The translations under genes were made by a program, and so were the position numbers. From Loxodes magnus (lineage: Eukaryota > Ciliophora > Karyorelictea > Loxodida > Loxodidae): a stretch of 64,000 nt of DNA. The stretch is from contig CAMPDV010000082.1 in NCBI GenBank assembly GCA_946699065.1, positions 186,001-250,000 on the forward strand, read 5' to 3'. The notes under the pieces are model-generated. The model was not told the origin of the DNA. It saw nothing but the letters and a program-made list of their open reading frames with translations, and did no database searches. Below, in pieces: positions 14,086-25,785 of the stretch (its first letter is position 1; each line of letters starts with the position of its first letter).

Positions 14086-14767
14086 TTTATAAAATGCTTT
14101 CTAAATTACTCTATTTTTATACTTCAGAAGATATATAATAAAAGGACTTAGAATCATATTATTATTTCTAAGCAAAAGTAATATAAAATCTCCAAAAAAA
14201 GTTTTGATACTAATTAAAGCTGATTTATCTAAAGCATAAATAATCCTTCTACGTTTGACTCATAAAAAATCTTATAAGTTTACAGCTACATTTAAATAAT
14301 TATAAAATAACACTTAATGACAGTACAAATAATTAGCATGATGTATAATATTTTATGGTTGAGTTGCTGATTATTTTAAATCTTATTAATATAAATAATA
14401 AGTATTCTATATTTTTTGGTTTTTCATATTTCTTTGATAATCTTAAATGATTAACAATTTAATTTAATTATTTTAAAACTTTATATTGATAATTATTGCT
14501 TAAATAATAGAGAGTTGCTACTATATATCTATATGAAATTTAGTTTAATCGAAATAATAAAATTATTATTTTTCTAAGCATGATTAGTTGCACTTTAGAA
14601 TAAGATAATTGAATTAAAATACTTTGATGCTAAAGATTTTATTTCTATCGTAACATCATATATTTTAGATAATTAAGTATGTAATATTCTAATATTATAA
14701 TTCTGCAAGAATGCAATTATTTATATATTATGATGTATTTCATTTAAATTATTAAATTAAATTGCTT
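14086..14767. other. intergenic, no gene seen
   Basis: A+T-rich spacer. A frame continuing from the minus-strand gene upstream stays free of TGA through much of it, but composition is noncoding. Confidence 0.45.
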
Positions 14768-15124
14768 TTAAATGTCTTCTAAAAGTTTTTTAGTCTTGGG
14801 CTTTTTACTATCAAATTTATTTTATTTATTTTTAGGATCTTAATGATTTAGAACAAGCTATTTCTTAGCTTCGAATTCTTTTTTCTATTCTTCATATTCA
14901 GTATCTTATTATTGCTCCTGTTCTTCACTTTATTCTTCAGCTGGTTCACTTTCACCATTATTTTACAGTTTTTTATCTTTTTAGGATTATAAAAGTCTCT
15001 ATTCTGTTTTTAAGTTTCTAATTTGTTCTTCATGCTTATTATGCCTTCTTTTCTTTGGGTTTTCCTAGTATATTTTGCTTCTAGAATCCTCAAACTCACT
15101 TGTGAGTTCGTTTATTTTTTCCAT
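14768..15124 (-). CDS. small acidic coiled-coil protein, unknown
   Basis: From ATG (15122-15124): MEKINELTSEFEDSRSKIYQ, then a Lys/Arg-rich helix, a Glu/Gln-rich acidic middle (about residues 64-92) and a basic end, DSKKPKTKKLLEDI. About 118 residues to the TAA at 14768-14770. Coding composition ends there, but no in-frame TGA occurs for roughly 200 codons beyond, so it either ends at TAA or has an unseen 3' intron. Many internal Gln codons are TAA/TAG. No family recognised. Confidence 0.5.
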
Positions 15125-15633
15125 TGTTAACTTATTTATCGAAATTTTTTGATACAAGTATATACTTTTCTGATATAATATAAAGATGAAAAATCATAAC
15201 TACGTTATTTAAATACATGAAGCAAATGCTAAATTATACCAATTTAATATCTGCAATAAAACCTAATTAAGCACTGATATATAGATTTTAGCCTTATGTG
15301 CTTATTATTTAATTTATTTTACCATTTCGTTAACTTTAATGTCCTTATAGCTATTTAAATCTAAACTAGCAAATGTAAGAGTGGATTTATATGAAATGTA
15401 CTTAAAGTTGCTAAAATAGCATTAATTATAGTATTAATTATAAAGGAAAATTATACATTTTAAAATTAGCCAAAGTACCTCTAGTCCTGTAAGATAAGAT
15501 AGTATTCTAATAAAGTTAAATATTTAGCATTCTATAATTCATCGATTAAAGGGATAATTTCATATCACTGCTATAAAGCGCAAGTTACTAAAGATTCTTA
15601 TTTAAAATAATAAAGGAAAGAGTTAATTTTAAT
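15125..15633. other. divergent intergenic region
   Basis: Shared 5' flank of a minus-strand coiled-coil gene and plus-strand MAT1. A+T-rich; no element recognised. Confidence 0.45.
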
Positions 15634-16295
15634 ATGGAACTTTAATGTTATGAATGCTAAGAAAACTTTTAGAAGGTTAAAGTGTAATATTCTATTTGTG
15701 GCCACAACTTGTAAATTTTTATTTCTTAGATGCGATCATTGCTACAATAAAATTTTCAGATAGGTGAATGAATTCTAGTGCCCTAAATGCAAAATAAATT
15801 TAAAAAAGACAGATTTTTCGTTCAGGTAGTGAGATGAAGAAGAGTTTTAAAAGGATTTAGAAGCAAGGAGATTAGTGATGTCTTATTTTAATTTTAAAGA
15901 AGAGGATTTTAAAAGTTAAGAGGAATGAAATGACTATATATTTGATATTGAAAAATTAGGTAAATCTTTATCCAGTTGATGAAAAGTTACGTGGTGATGA
16001 TATTCAATAGCGTTTAGATCAAATAAAATTTTAATAAAAAGAAAAATGATTTTAAATTGATGCCAGGGAAAGCTAAAGAAGAAGACTTTTTAATAACGAA
16101 AAAGAAAAAGCAAATTTGAAGATAAATGGAATGAATGAAAGCGAACTTGTTCAAATAATATCCAAGGAAATGCCTATTAAGATGTAAATTGCAGAAAAAA
16201 GCGAATTATTCTTACGATTAAAAAACTCAAGTGGATATGATGAAGGAAAATATAAAGAATATGCAATGAATGAAGCCTTTACGATCTTTACTTGA
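15634..16295 (+). CDS. MNAT1: MAT1, CDK-activating kinase assembly factor
   Basis: A 208-residue protein spread over three exons; introns at 15711-15729 (19 nt, gtaaatttttatttcttag) and 15960-15975 (16 nt). Splicing restores a RING-type finger: CYECQENF, ICGHNLCDHCYNKIF and CPKCKINLKKTDF. Then follow EARRLVMSYFNFKEEDF and EWNDYIFDIEKL, the conserved segment after the RING in MAT1, and a coiled coil. MAT1 bridges CDK7/cyclin H to TFIIH for CDK T-loop and RNA polymerase II CTD phosphorylation. It is shorter than animal MAT1 (about 309 residues), mainly at the C-terminus. Stop TGA 16293-16295. Confidence 0.88.
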
Positions 16296-17514
16296 ATCTA
16301 TGTAAAAATTAATAAATATTTTTCCTTGCTCTAAGTAAATTAACTAACTATAAAATATTCATATTTTATCTTAATTTTATCTAATATCCCCTTAACGTTT
16401 TTAATGGTTCCATTCTTTATCTACATTGATAAAATGCTAATATTATTGAAAATATTTATTTCGAACTTTAATTTTTCACTTTAGAATATTAAGTTGCTTT
16501 TCTTAATTTATTAAAGAAAAGTTTATGAAATCATAGTTAATTTTGCTATAAGATACCTAAAAGTCCTAAATTAATAGCTTTTTCCATCTAAATATTTTGC
16601 AGTCATAAAATAATTTTTGATTATTGTATCGTAATGGTATTTTAGCCTGCAAAGTGAATATTAAATTCCTTCTATTAGTTAAATATCTTAACTCTATTTC
16701 ATAAATATGCTATTCTCATTATGTATTGCTTTTTATATCTAGTATCAAGATTCTATTTTTAAAGTTAATGAAAGATAAAATTTCATTTATTACTATATTT
16801 AAAGGATTTTTCCATAACTAGTTAATTTAGAAAAGCCTAGAGGTTTATCTATTCATCAAATTAACTTCATCTTATCTTCCTTTTCTTACTTTTCTACTAA
16901 TGGTTGCTTTAAGTTATGCTCTAATTAAGCAACTTAATCTGACTATCCTTTCGTCTTCCTCCGTAATCTTTAATATTTATTTAAAATCAAACTCTCAGAA
17001 TATCCTCACTAATAAAATAATTTAAAGTATGCTATTTGTCTCATCATTTATGATAATACTAAATGAATGATAGAAATATATGAAATTAGATGCATAAATA
17101 AGACTAATAATAAAGCTAGCTAGAAATCAAGGGTATCTCTATTTATAAAATAAATGCTTATTTTGAATTAAATTTTGGTATTATCTATTATACTAAGAGG
17201 ATACCTTATTCTATACTAATAAACTTATTTAAAATTTTAACTATTTAATATTCTAATTTTATATTATATCTTATTTAGCTTAACTAAAATAGCTAAGGCT
17301 TCTTCTTAAGTTATTAAATAGTTTCTTCTTGCAAGTATTAATTATTATTAAATAGGAAGTTTAATTAAATCACTAAAGCCTTTATTAAATTTATCTATGC
17401 AAATAAAGATACTTAATCAACTTAATTGATTAAGTACTGAGTGCTAGATTGATATAATTGAGATTCTTAGAGTATAAGGAAAGTGATAAAAGGAATACAT
17501 TATTTATGTTTAAA
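16296..17514. other. intergenic, no gene seen
   Basis: 1.2 kb of A+T-rich DNA between converging genes (MAT1 plus, coiled-coil minus). No repeats or RNA genes noticed. Confidence 0.5.
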
Positions 17515-17854
17515 TCATTCTATCTACTTACTCTCTTGCTGTTCTTGCTTACTTTTTTCAGATAATATTTTTTATTCTGAATTAAAGCTTACTTAGTAAA
17601 TTTATGATTGCCTGCTCTGTTCCAGTTTTCAAATATTGGAGCTTTCTTTATAAATGATTGTTGATATCAGAATTGGCATTCTTAACTTACATAGGAATAG
17701 CTTAGTCATTGAGATGAGTAAATTCTTAATATGCTTTGTATAGTTTCCTTTCTACTAATATTTCAGTCTCTGCTACTTAGTTTTTCCTCTATTTTACTAA
17801 TTATCTAAGATCATTGTCTATAGGGATATAATTCCTAAATAAACTATTTTCCAT
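17515..17854 (-). CDS. small coiled-coil protein with one 16-nt intron
   Basis: Starts MENSLFRNYIPIDNDLRQLV and gives 107 residues ending KQEQQESKQIE before TGA (17515-17517). A 16-nt intron (gtaagctttaattcag on the minus strand, 17577-17592) is needed; without it the frame runs into a noncoding-looking Trp-containing reading. The product is predicted almost all helical with no Cys and no membrane segment. Size and composition would suit an axonemal or small complex subunit, but no family was recognised. Confidence 0.6.
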
Positions 17855-18970
17855 TAATTACTAAAGCTAATAGCAAGGTAAATTAGAGGAATTCTATATA
17901 AACCTAAATATCAAAATAGAAAAGGAAATTATAGTCATAAATCAGTTATTATATATACTTCCTAATAAGTTTAATGCTTGAACCTTTTTAGCAAATAATA
18001 GTCATAATTCCTTATAAATCTCAGTTAGTTATGCTTTTATACTTCTTAGTAAATTAAATATATCAAAATGATGGTAAGCTAATGCATACTAATATATAAA
18101 TAAGTATAACTTATTCATATTTAATCATGTCTTTAGTGATATCTTTCTAATATTATTAATACACGCTATTTAGCTATAAGAAATACACTACAACTAGTAA
18201 TTTTGGATTAATCATTAAATAGTTTAAAACTAATAGTTGCTTTAAGCTAAAAAATTAACTATTTTTATTAAAAGAGCTATAGTCTGAAGACTCTATAGAA
18301 TTTAAATGATTTAATATAAAATTATTAGTACATTGATAGTAATAAAATCTTAAACTATAGGATTTACAGTATTGAAATATTTAGATATATTTCTTAAGAA
18401 TAAAATACTATATTTTGCAATAAGTAAATAGTTGCTAAATTAAGTCTAATAAAGATTTAAAAGTATAGTTAAATAAATGTAAGCTTAAATAAAATTAGAG
18501 CTATAATAACTAAATTAAATTATATAAAAGGGAATAAATAATTTTAGTATAGCTACCTAATATTAATTATTGTACTAATAACTATTATTTCCTATCTCTA
18601 ATGTAATTTGATAAAATAAAGCTTTATCATCTATTTATAGTAAGATTTTGTGAATAATAGTATTTTTTATATTGTTTTAATCCTATATAAAATCAAAATA
18701 GTTTTTCTCATTATTGCACTTTATATTTCTAAACAAAAATTCAGAAAAATTTGAATCAAATTGAGTACATTTTTTAATTTTATTTTTAATACCCAAAAAA
18801 ATATAGAGGTCAAATTATAAATCATAGTCTATTGTTAGAATTTTACTAATTTATAATTTAAAAACTATTTAAACCCATAAGATAATAATATTGTTTAGTT
18901 ATGAAAAAGGTTAAACTGTTTGAAGAGATTAGAAAATTCAATATTTTAAGATAAAGTAGAAATAAATATT
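17855..18970. other. intergenic, no gene seen
   Basis: 1.1 kb of A+T-rich sequence between two minus-strand genes. Nothing supports a gene. Confidence 0.5.
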
Positions 18971-20434
18971 TCAGAATCTAATTCTTTATGTTCGATTAAA
19001 TTAGTTGGTTGATTTGAATTCAATAATTACTCTTCTATCATTTTCTTTTTAATTTTTCTTCTTTAACAAAATTCGAACTATCAGGAAGACAAATCCAAGT
19101 AATATTAAAATACTTGCAAAAGTAACGATGATTTTAAATGTTTTAGTATCACCATATGCTCTAGAATTATTCTAAATCTAGCTTCTCATTGTTTGAGATC
19201 TTGAGTATGTTATGTTTTCATCGAGTAAAGATGAATTACAGGATGAATTTATTATTCCTATTTTTTTATTCTAAATATCGAATATAACATCTTTATGTCT
19301 CATTCAATTACCACCTAGCACTGATCCTGACGCTCCATTATTATAAATACCAATGCAATAAGTATCAGGAGTTTCAGGCCAAGCGAATAAATACTAAGAA
19401 GGCTCCCAAACAACTTCTACTTCTTTTTAGGATTAATAGTTTTCTAATTTGAAAGTTATATTTGGAAATTCTTTAAAAAATTATTATCTTGTTATATATT
19501 TTTCTTCCTTAAATTTTCAGCAATCATGAGGTTCATCAATCACTCTTGAACTATCTTATCCAACTTGCTTTGTGTCTAAAAATATTTGGAGACTGTGCCA
19601 AATCTTAGTATAAACGTTTGATTTTAAATAGGTAAATGTTGTACCTGAGTCTATTATGGAACCTGCTCCATACGTATTTCCAAAGTCAGCTTATTTAAGT
19701 CCTGTATTATCTAAATTTACAGAAACACCTATAATCTATATGGAATAGTAATAACTTCCTTTCAAAGGTGTTCAAACTAAAGTATTTTTAGGATCATGTA
19801 AAGTCTCATTATATCCACCAATAGTCATATAACCATCATGCATACCTAAACAAATAGCAAAAATATCAGTGTTAACATTAGGATCATCATCATACATCAT
19901 TTTTAGAACTGTAGGCATTTTTGAATTATCAGGATCATATGCTAGACCCATAATTCCATCTGCTTTTTGAGTTCTAAACAAATATGTTTCTGCATTGTGA
20001 CATCCAAATATTAGCAAAGAAGGATCATGGTCAATAGTGTCTTTGTCATATTCTCCGAAATAAACATAATCAGTATAATAACTCCCACTAATACTACTTC
20101 CTTCGCTATATCCTTGATAATACGTACATACACCAGAGCTACAACTATCGCATTTTCATCTGGTATCATCACATTTTAATTACTTACAAGTTTAACTTTA
20201 TGTAACATCAAAAGGTTATTCCATATGATGTCCACAGTTAGGACAACCTTTGCACGGAAAAGCAGTAATTCCACTTCCAGTATCAACAATAACAGTTTGC
20301 AATTATGGTTCAGGAGTTCCTACCCATAAATCAATATAATAATATCCTCACACTTCAGAATCGCCATATACTAAAGCATGCTCAAGATAACTGAAGACTT
20401 ATATAAAAGTTAAAGCTAATATAATAATTTTCAT
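18971..20434 (-). CDS. Cys-rich membrane aspartic protease (plasmepsin V/nepenthesin-like)
   Basis: A 487-residue intronless A1-family protease. A signal peptide occupies residues 1-~18. The two catalytic motifs are VDTGSGITAF (Asp ~48) and IIDSGTTFTYL (~261). After the first lies a Cys-rich block (CKGCPNCGHH, CKQLKCDD, CDSCSSGVC) followed by YSEGSSISG, the layout of plasmepsin V, TgASP5 and plant nepenthesin-type enzymes. A membrane segment sits at about 431-454, with a basic cytosolic tail, so it should be a type I membrane protease of the secretory pathway or a lysosome-like organelle. Trp in GGNWMRHK and others is TGA. Only 94 bp separate it from the coiled-coil gene upstream. Confidence 0.93.
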
Positions 20435-20528
20435 TATATTAATAAAGCTAAGTATCTTCTTATATTTCTTTTACTTACAAAATTATTTATATTCATTAAG
20501 AAAAAAAACTAACTACTTAAAACTACAT

Positions 20529-22798
20529 TCAGCAAAGTTATAAGCTATATTTTAGAAATTTAATTAATGAATTAATTATTATAATTTGGTTATATGGTTT
20601 AGATCTTTAGGTTTATAGCTCTGATTTTTAAGGTTGAATTTATTTATTTTAATTATTTATGGCAAGTTTGTTGGAGAAATTCTTTCCAGATATATTTCTA
20701 AAAGTCTTTGAATTTTCAATTTTTTGCTTTAATTCCTTTTGCTCCATTAATTGCCTTTGCAGTTCTCTTTCAGCAACGTCATTGCCAACAGTAGCTAAAA
20801 TAACAGATCTTTAATCAATTTTATATCTCTTTCCATAGTTTAAACAAATAAATTCTCTTCCAATTCTCTAAAGCTCTTTTATCTTTGATATATCCATTTC
20901 TTTCCTTATTTTTTTAATATTTTTTTCAATTCAAATTATGTCAATTTACATTTCATTTTGCTAAGGCTACTTGTTAATATAAGTAACATCTGCAAGACCT
21001 CTTTCCGCAGCTTCCTGTTCTGTTAAATTTTGTCATGTAATAAAACTCTATTTAGATTTTTTATCGTACTTGAGTACAGGAAACTTGATTTTTAATTTTT
21101 TGCACATATGGTAAATTCTACTTTAAATATCATTTCATTTCTCCTTTTATACAGTGCTTTGCTAGCTTTCTAAGTAATTCTGCGATTTAGGACTCAGTAA
21201 TTACTTTGGTTCTATAATAACAGGACTGTCTTGCTTTTCTTCCTTTATCTATAGCTTAACAGCATGTAGCTTAGCTTTAAAAGCTTCAAGTTCTAGTTCT
21301 TTGAATGCTACCTGTATAAAAAAATTACATAAAAAAGATAGTTTACACTTTTGTCATCAAGCCATTCAGGAAAAAAGCATATTGGGATTGGTTCATCTAA
21401 TTTTCATAAAGCTTTTATGACTCAACTTAGTCCTGAATTTCTTACATCTCTACCTTCTTTTAGCATTTCTATTAAATGCTCAACTTGCTTTATTCTGATT
21501 ATCTTCAATTCATTCTTGAGTACAATAATTTTGCTATCACACTATTTAATAGTTTCATCGTTTTTTTATTTAAGTTCTTTCAATTTGTTTATTTTCTTTA
21601 TATGGCTTTACAAAGTAGACTATGATTTTTACCTCAAACTCTCAATCCTTAAATATAAATCTTATTCACCTTAATTAAGTTTCTCAAGCCATTTTTTTCG
21701 TTTAGCACTTTTGTAAAATTCATTACTTAGACTATTGAGTTTGTCTAATGCTCCTCGTCTTTGTAATTTAAATCATGAATCTTTATTAAGCATCTTTAGC
21801 TTATGCTCCTCGTTTTCTAACTGTTAGAGAGTTTTCTCAAGTTCACCCTCTCATTAAGATAGTCTATCTCTTATTTAGCAATTGCTATATCTACACCTCT
21901 CTAGCAAATCTTTATTTTTTTCTAATTCCGTTTCATGATCTTAATGTTTTCCACTTATTTCAGCTTCGTATTTTTAAGCTGCCTTACTTTATTCTTAGTG
22001 CTTTTAGAATTGCTAAATTCTTTATTGACGTTCTTTTGATTGAATAAATCTAAGCTGATTGAAATTATTACAAGTACCATACTCCATTTCAATATTACTT
22101 TAATAAGGAATTTCTTCTTACTTTTTTGTAGTTCTAAATATGGGCTAATTGTCTTTGAAAAGACTTTGAAACCCAGCTAGCTAGATAGAAATTTACTTAT
22201 TGAGCTCATCTCCAAGCTAATGTTTAATAGTTCACTCATTCAATTTTTCAACAGACTATATATCATTATCTTAGACCCCTTTATTAGAGATAACCATTAA
22301 GGGCTAAGATTTTGTTCTAATTCTTTTATGTCTGAGAGCGTTACTTAAAACTAAGCTCCTATGATTAATTTTGCTTATTTTTTAGTAGAAATTAACATCT
22401 ATTTATTACTTTACTTTGTCAGTTCTTTTTATAAAGTTTTGAAACATTTCTTGCTACGCATTATTTGGCGAAAACGTTTCAAACTAACGAGTTGCGTTTT
22501 CACTTAAAGGTAAGTCTAATCTTTACTTTTAAGGTGGTGGAATTTTCAAATTTTAAAACTTGGTATCACGCAATTTTTTCGTAACATCAATTTCTTAGGT
22601 AAGTTTAGGGATATAAAATGAGTTATTGGTGCTTTTGCATTTGGTAAAATTCATAGTTTCAGGAGGCATAAATCCTTATTCAATTTTCTTATCAAAGCTT
22701 GAGTCCATTAAATCAGATTTGATTACTTAAATTTATAGATCTTTTTGTTTTTTTTTAACTAATCTTGGATCTGAATCTTTCAAAGATTATTTTCTCAT
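20529..22798 (-). CDS. large coiled-coil protein, unknown
   Basis: About 750 residues from ATG (22796-22798); an in-frame ATG six codons upstream (22816) is an equal choice. One 17-nt intron, 21312-21328 on the minus strand (gtaatttttttatacag). The N-terminal ~250 residues are disordered with TMNFTKCKS and IPPPQK; residues ~270-470 are coiled coil; a compact segment follows, LSWVIKALWKL...IPICFFPEWLDD, which looks like a conserved ciliate/apicomplexan-type motif but was not assigned to a named family. The C-terminal third has YHMCKKLKIKF and a helical basic end. Stop TGA 20529-20531. Architecture suits a cytoskeletal or ciliary scaffold; this is inference. Confidence 0.7.
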
Positions 22799-22816
22799 TG
22801 CAATTAATTTTTACAT

Positions 22817-23606
22817 TTAGGGATAAATGTTTGTTATTCTCCTCTAAAAAAGAGAACTTTTAGGGGAGCTAGTAAATATATTATTTGAATCTTACATATC
22901 ATCCATCTAATCTAAGAGGTTTTATAATTATATGAAATTTAATTTATTAATATAATTGAAACTTTTTATTTAAGCAAAGGTAATATTGTAAGTACTTAAG
23001 CAATGCTAAGGAGTTTCATTAAGTAAAGGCTTTGTATTAATCAATATCTTTTAAATTATCACCTTTAAGCTTAGATTACATATGAAACTATCTAAATTTA
23101 TTTTAATTACTCATTTCTTCATCATATATTACCCCTCTTTCTTTTGCCTTTTATAAGTACTAAATATAGAACCTTATAGATTATTAAAGTTTAGCTATAA
23201 TTAAATAGCATAGAGCTAGTTCTTATAGATCCCTTTAAGTAAAAGATAATAATTAACTACTTCAATCGCATTATTATTAGATAGCTTATACCCTTAGTGA
23301 TACATCTTCATAATCAAATAAGTTAATAATTAAAGATAAAGTAGCTTATTACTAAGATAACTATCTAATTAATTATAAGGAAACTTTATTAGAAAGCATT
23401 AAATCTATAATGCAAACCTTTACTTACACTTTTATATGAATAAAAGCAAGTATTCTATCATATGCTATGCACTAATATTTGATAGTAAGGAAATATTATA
23501 AATAGAAATAGTTTAATTGTAAAAAGAGCTTAATTTCTGATTTAGTAAGAGTGCTTGTTTGATTTTAGTAAAATCTCTAAATATATGATCACTATATTTT
23601 TATTAA
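22817..23606. other. divergent intergenic region
   Basis: A+T-rich spacer between the minus coiled-coil gene and a plus-strand small gene; no elements recognised. Confidence 0.5.
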
Positions 23607-24098
23607 ATGGGGTTAGACTGCAATAAATGCTACTATTTTGCAAATCCAATGACTTAAGAAGAAGAAAGAAAAGCTTCTTATTTATTTACTTGCATGAAGA
23701 AAAAACCTACTGCTAAATACTAGATAAGAATTAAAAGCTAAGATAAAGATCAATTATAAGATGCTAAACAAATGGAACAAGAGAACTAAATTATTCGCTT
23801 AGTAGAGTAAAATATTTTTAGGATTAAAGGTAATTTTTCATTCTTAGGTAGACATAATGGATCTAAAATTAAAGGCTGCACTGAGTTAGAGTTAAAATCT
23901 TAAAGCATGCTTTAAAGTTAATTCATATAGCTTTTATATTTAATTAAAGATAAATATTTAAAATTTTTAATTATCCCAACTATAAAAGATGAAATAGAAC
24001 TTAATTAGTATAGTATAATTATAGATTATTTAAAACTTACAACTCTGAAACTTTTATTTTCATCCAAAAATGCTTATTATTTATTATAATACTAATGA
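23607..24098 (+). CDS. small Cys-containing protein with 18-nt intron, unknown
   Basis: Starts MGLDCNKCYYFANPMTQEEE and gives about 157 residues with an 18-nt intron at 23830-23847 (gtaatttttcattcttag); the frame is continuous across it and ends at TGA 24096-24098. CxxC near the N-terminus and CMKKKP suggest metal or disulfide chemistry. The first ~100 residues look coding; the later Leu/Ile-rich part is less certain, and the true end could be earlier. No family recognised. Confidence 0.5.
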
Positions 24099-25785
24099 AC
24101 TTTAATTTTACAATACTATATATATCTCATTCTTCATATTTCTTATATAGAAATTTTATTAATTAATACTGGTCAAATTCATTTTTGCTAAAAGTACTTT
24201 AAGATTATATAATTTAGGGAAAATACTTTGTTTAAAAGGTTCGAAATGTAAGATAATTTTTTGACAAGGTAGCAAGATTAGCTATTAATTATTCATAAAA
24301 TAGCATGTGATTATGATATACTAAGTACTAGCTTTTATCATTAAATTTAGATGTCTAATTTTAAATATTTTATCTTCATAATTTAGCTAGAAAATTTTCT
24401 TGTTTCAAATCCTTTTTAGGACTTTGACTTTTAATTTACTTTTATCCCTTTAGTTCCCTTTCATATTCCTTCAACTATTATAAGAAGTCTATATTAATGT
24501 TAATTTATCTCTTAGCTGATATTAATTGAATGGCTGATTCCAAAGTCATTGAATACTTCCACAATAAATAAGCAACTATATGTGAAGCAACTTACCAATG
24601 ATAGTGACACTTCTAGATTTGCCTTAAACACAATAGATAAGAATAGGTTAGTTTTACTCAATAAAAGCATTGCATTCATCAAAATACTATTTAATATTTT
24701 CTCCAGGTTCATCTTAGATATCAATAACTTTATGGATTTATTCAGGATAGTATTGTGAAACATTTGTGTTGTTCAAAGATAAAAATGCTTTTATTTTAAG
24801 CTTATTTAAAATTGTGTCTTTTGCATATAGTAGAGCTGCACGACATATATAGATTTGGTCTATAATTAAGTCAAATGTTTACATTTTTTATGTTAAATTA
24901 AATCCTTTTAAGAAGCAACAAAGCATTTAGTTTATTTATTTGCTAAGACTTTTAAAACCAAAATATTATTCTTAAAGATAGCCAATCTCTACAACAGTCT
25001 ATAGATACTTATATCCAGGATCTTTTATATATGAATTTAGTTTCATAATAAAGGCTACTATTTTATTAAATCATTAATACTTTTTATTATACTAATATCT
25101 CTTTTTTAAATAGATTCATGTTTTAGATAATATTTAATGTTTAAGAATCAAAATAAACGTAATTTTCACACTAGGTGCTTAAAGAGAGGATATAATAGTA
25201 AAGTATGAAGTATTTAATCTTCCTATTAATTGATATATATTCAGGCCTGATATTTATATAATTAAGTAGATTTCATACAATCCCATTAATTTTAAGCATT
25301 TATTTTATTTTATTTAATTCAGGTAATTTAATTTCATTAATATATTCTTAAAATAGAGGAAATATAATGCTAAATAGATGTATATTTTATAATGCAGGTA
25401 CTAAATTAAAAAGCAATAAGTTATTAAAGTATAAAGTATTTTAAGTGATTTAATAGTTAATTAATGCTTACAGTTATGAAAAATAACTTTAATTTCTAAA
25501 TTCTAGATTCTTCCAAATTTATTATTTAGTGATATGTATATTATGATTGATGTAATATAATTATTCTAGTTATTTTTCTAAGTTTTATCATTTTCATTAT
25601 TTTCATTATTTTGCTTATTTAAAATTTAGAAATGACTTGTAGATTAAAGACTAATTTTAAAGAGCTCTTAGCTAGATGTAATAAATAAAGTTTTGTCTTT
25701 TATTTAAAAGCTAGAGAATTAGATATTTTTATATTAGTTATTTGCTATTAAAAATAAGGTTAAAACATGTTAAAATTAAAGTTAA
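24099..25785. other. mostly intergenic; one weak candidate frame
   Basis: A+T-rich DNA. The only protein-like stretch is plus strand 24530 to about 24780, opening MADSKVIEYFHNKQ; it has no in-frame TGA terminator for about 1 kb, and an overlapping minus-strand frame is also open. It may be a small gene with an unseen intron or nothing at all. Confidence 0.3.

Noticed and set aside
21351-21674. Plus-strand frame of about 107 codons
   Set aside because: Shadow of the minus-strand coiled-coil gene, Ser/Leu/Phe-rich as expected for antisense of Lys/Glu/Asn codons.
24512-24763. Open minus-strand frame beginning MFHNTILNKSIKLL
   Set aside because: Hydrophobic, no family, and the opposite strand is also open; composition suggests chance. 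A GT..AG segment (24575-24594) is present but does not give a convincing protein.
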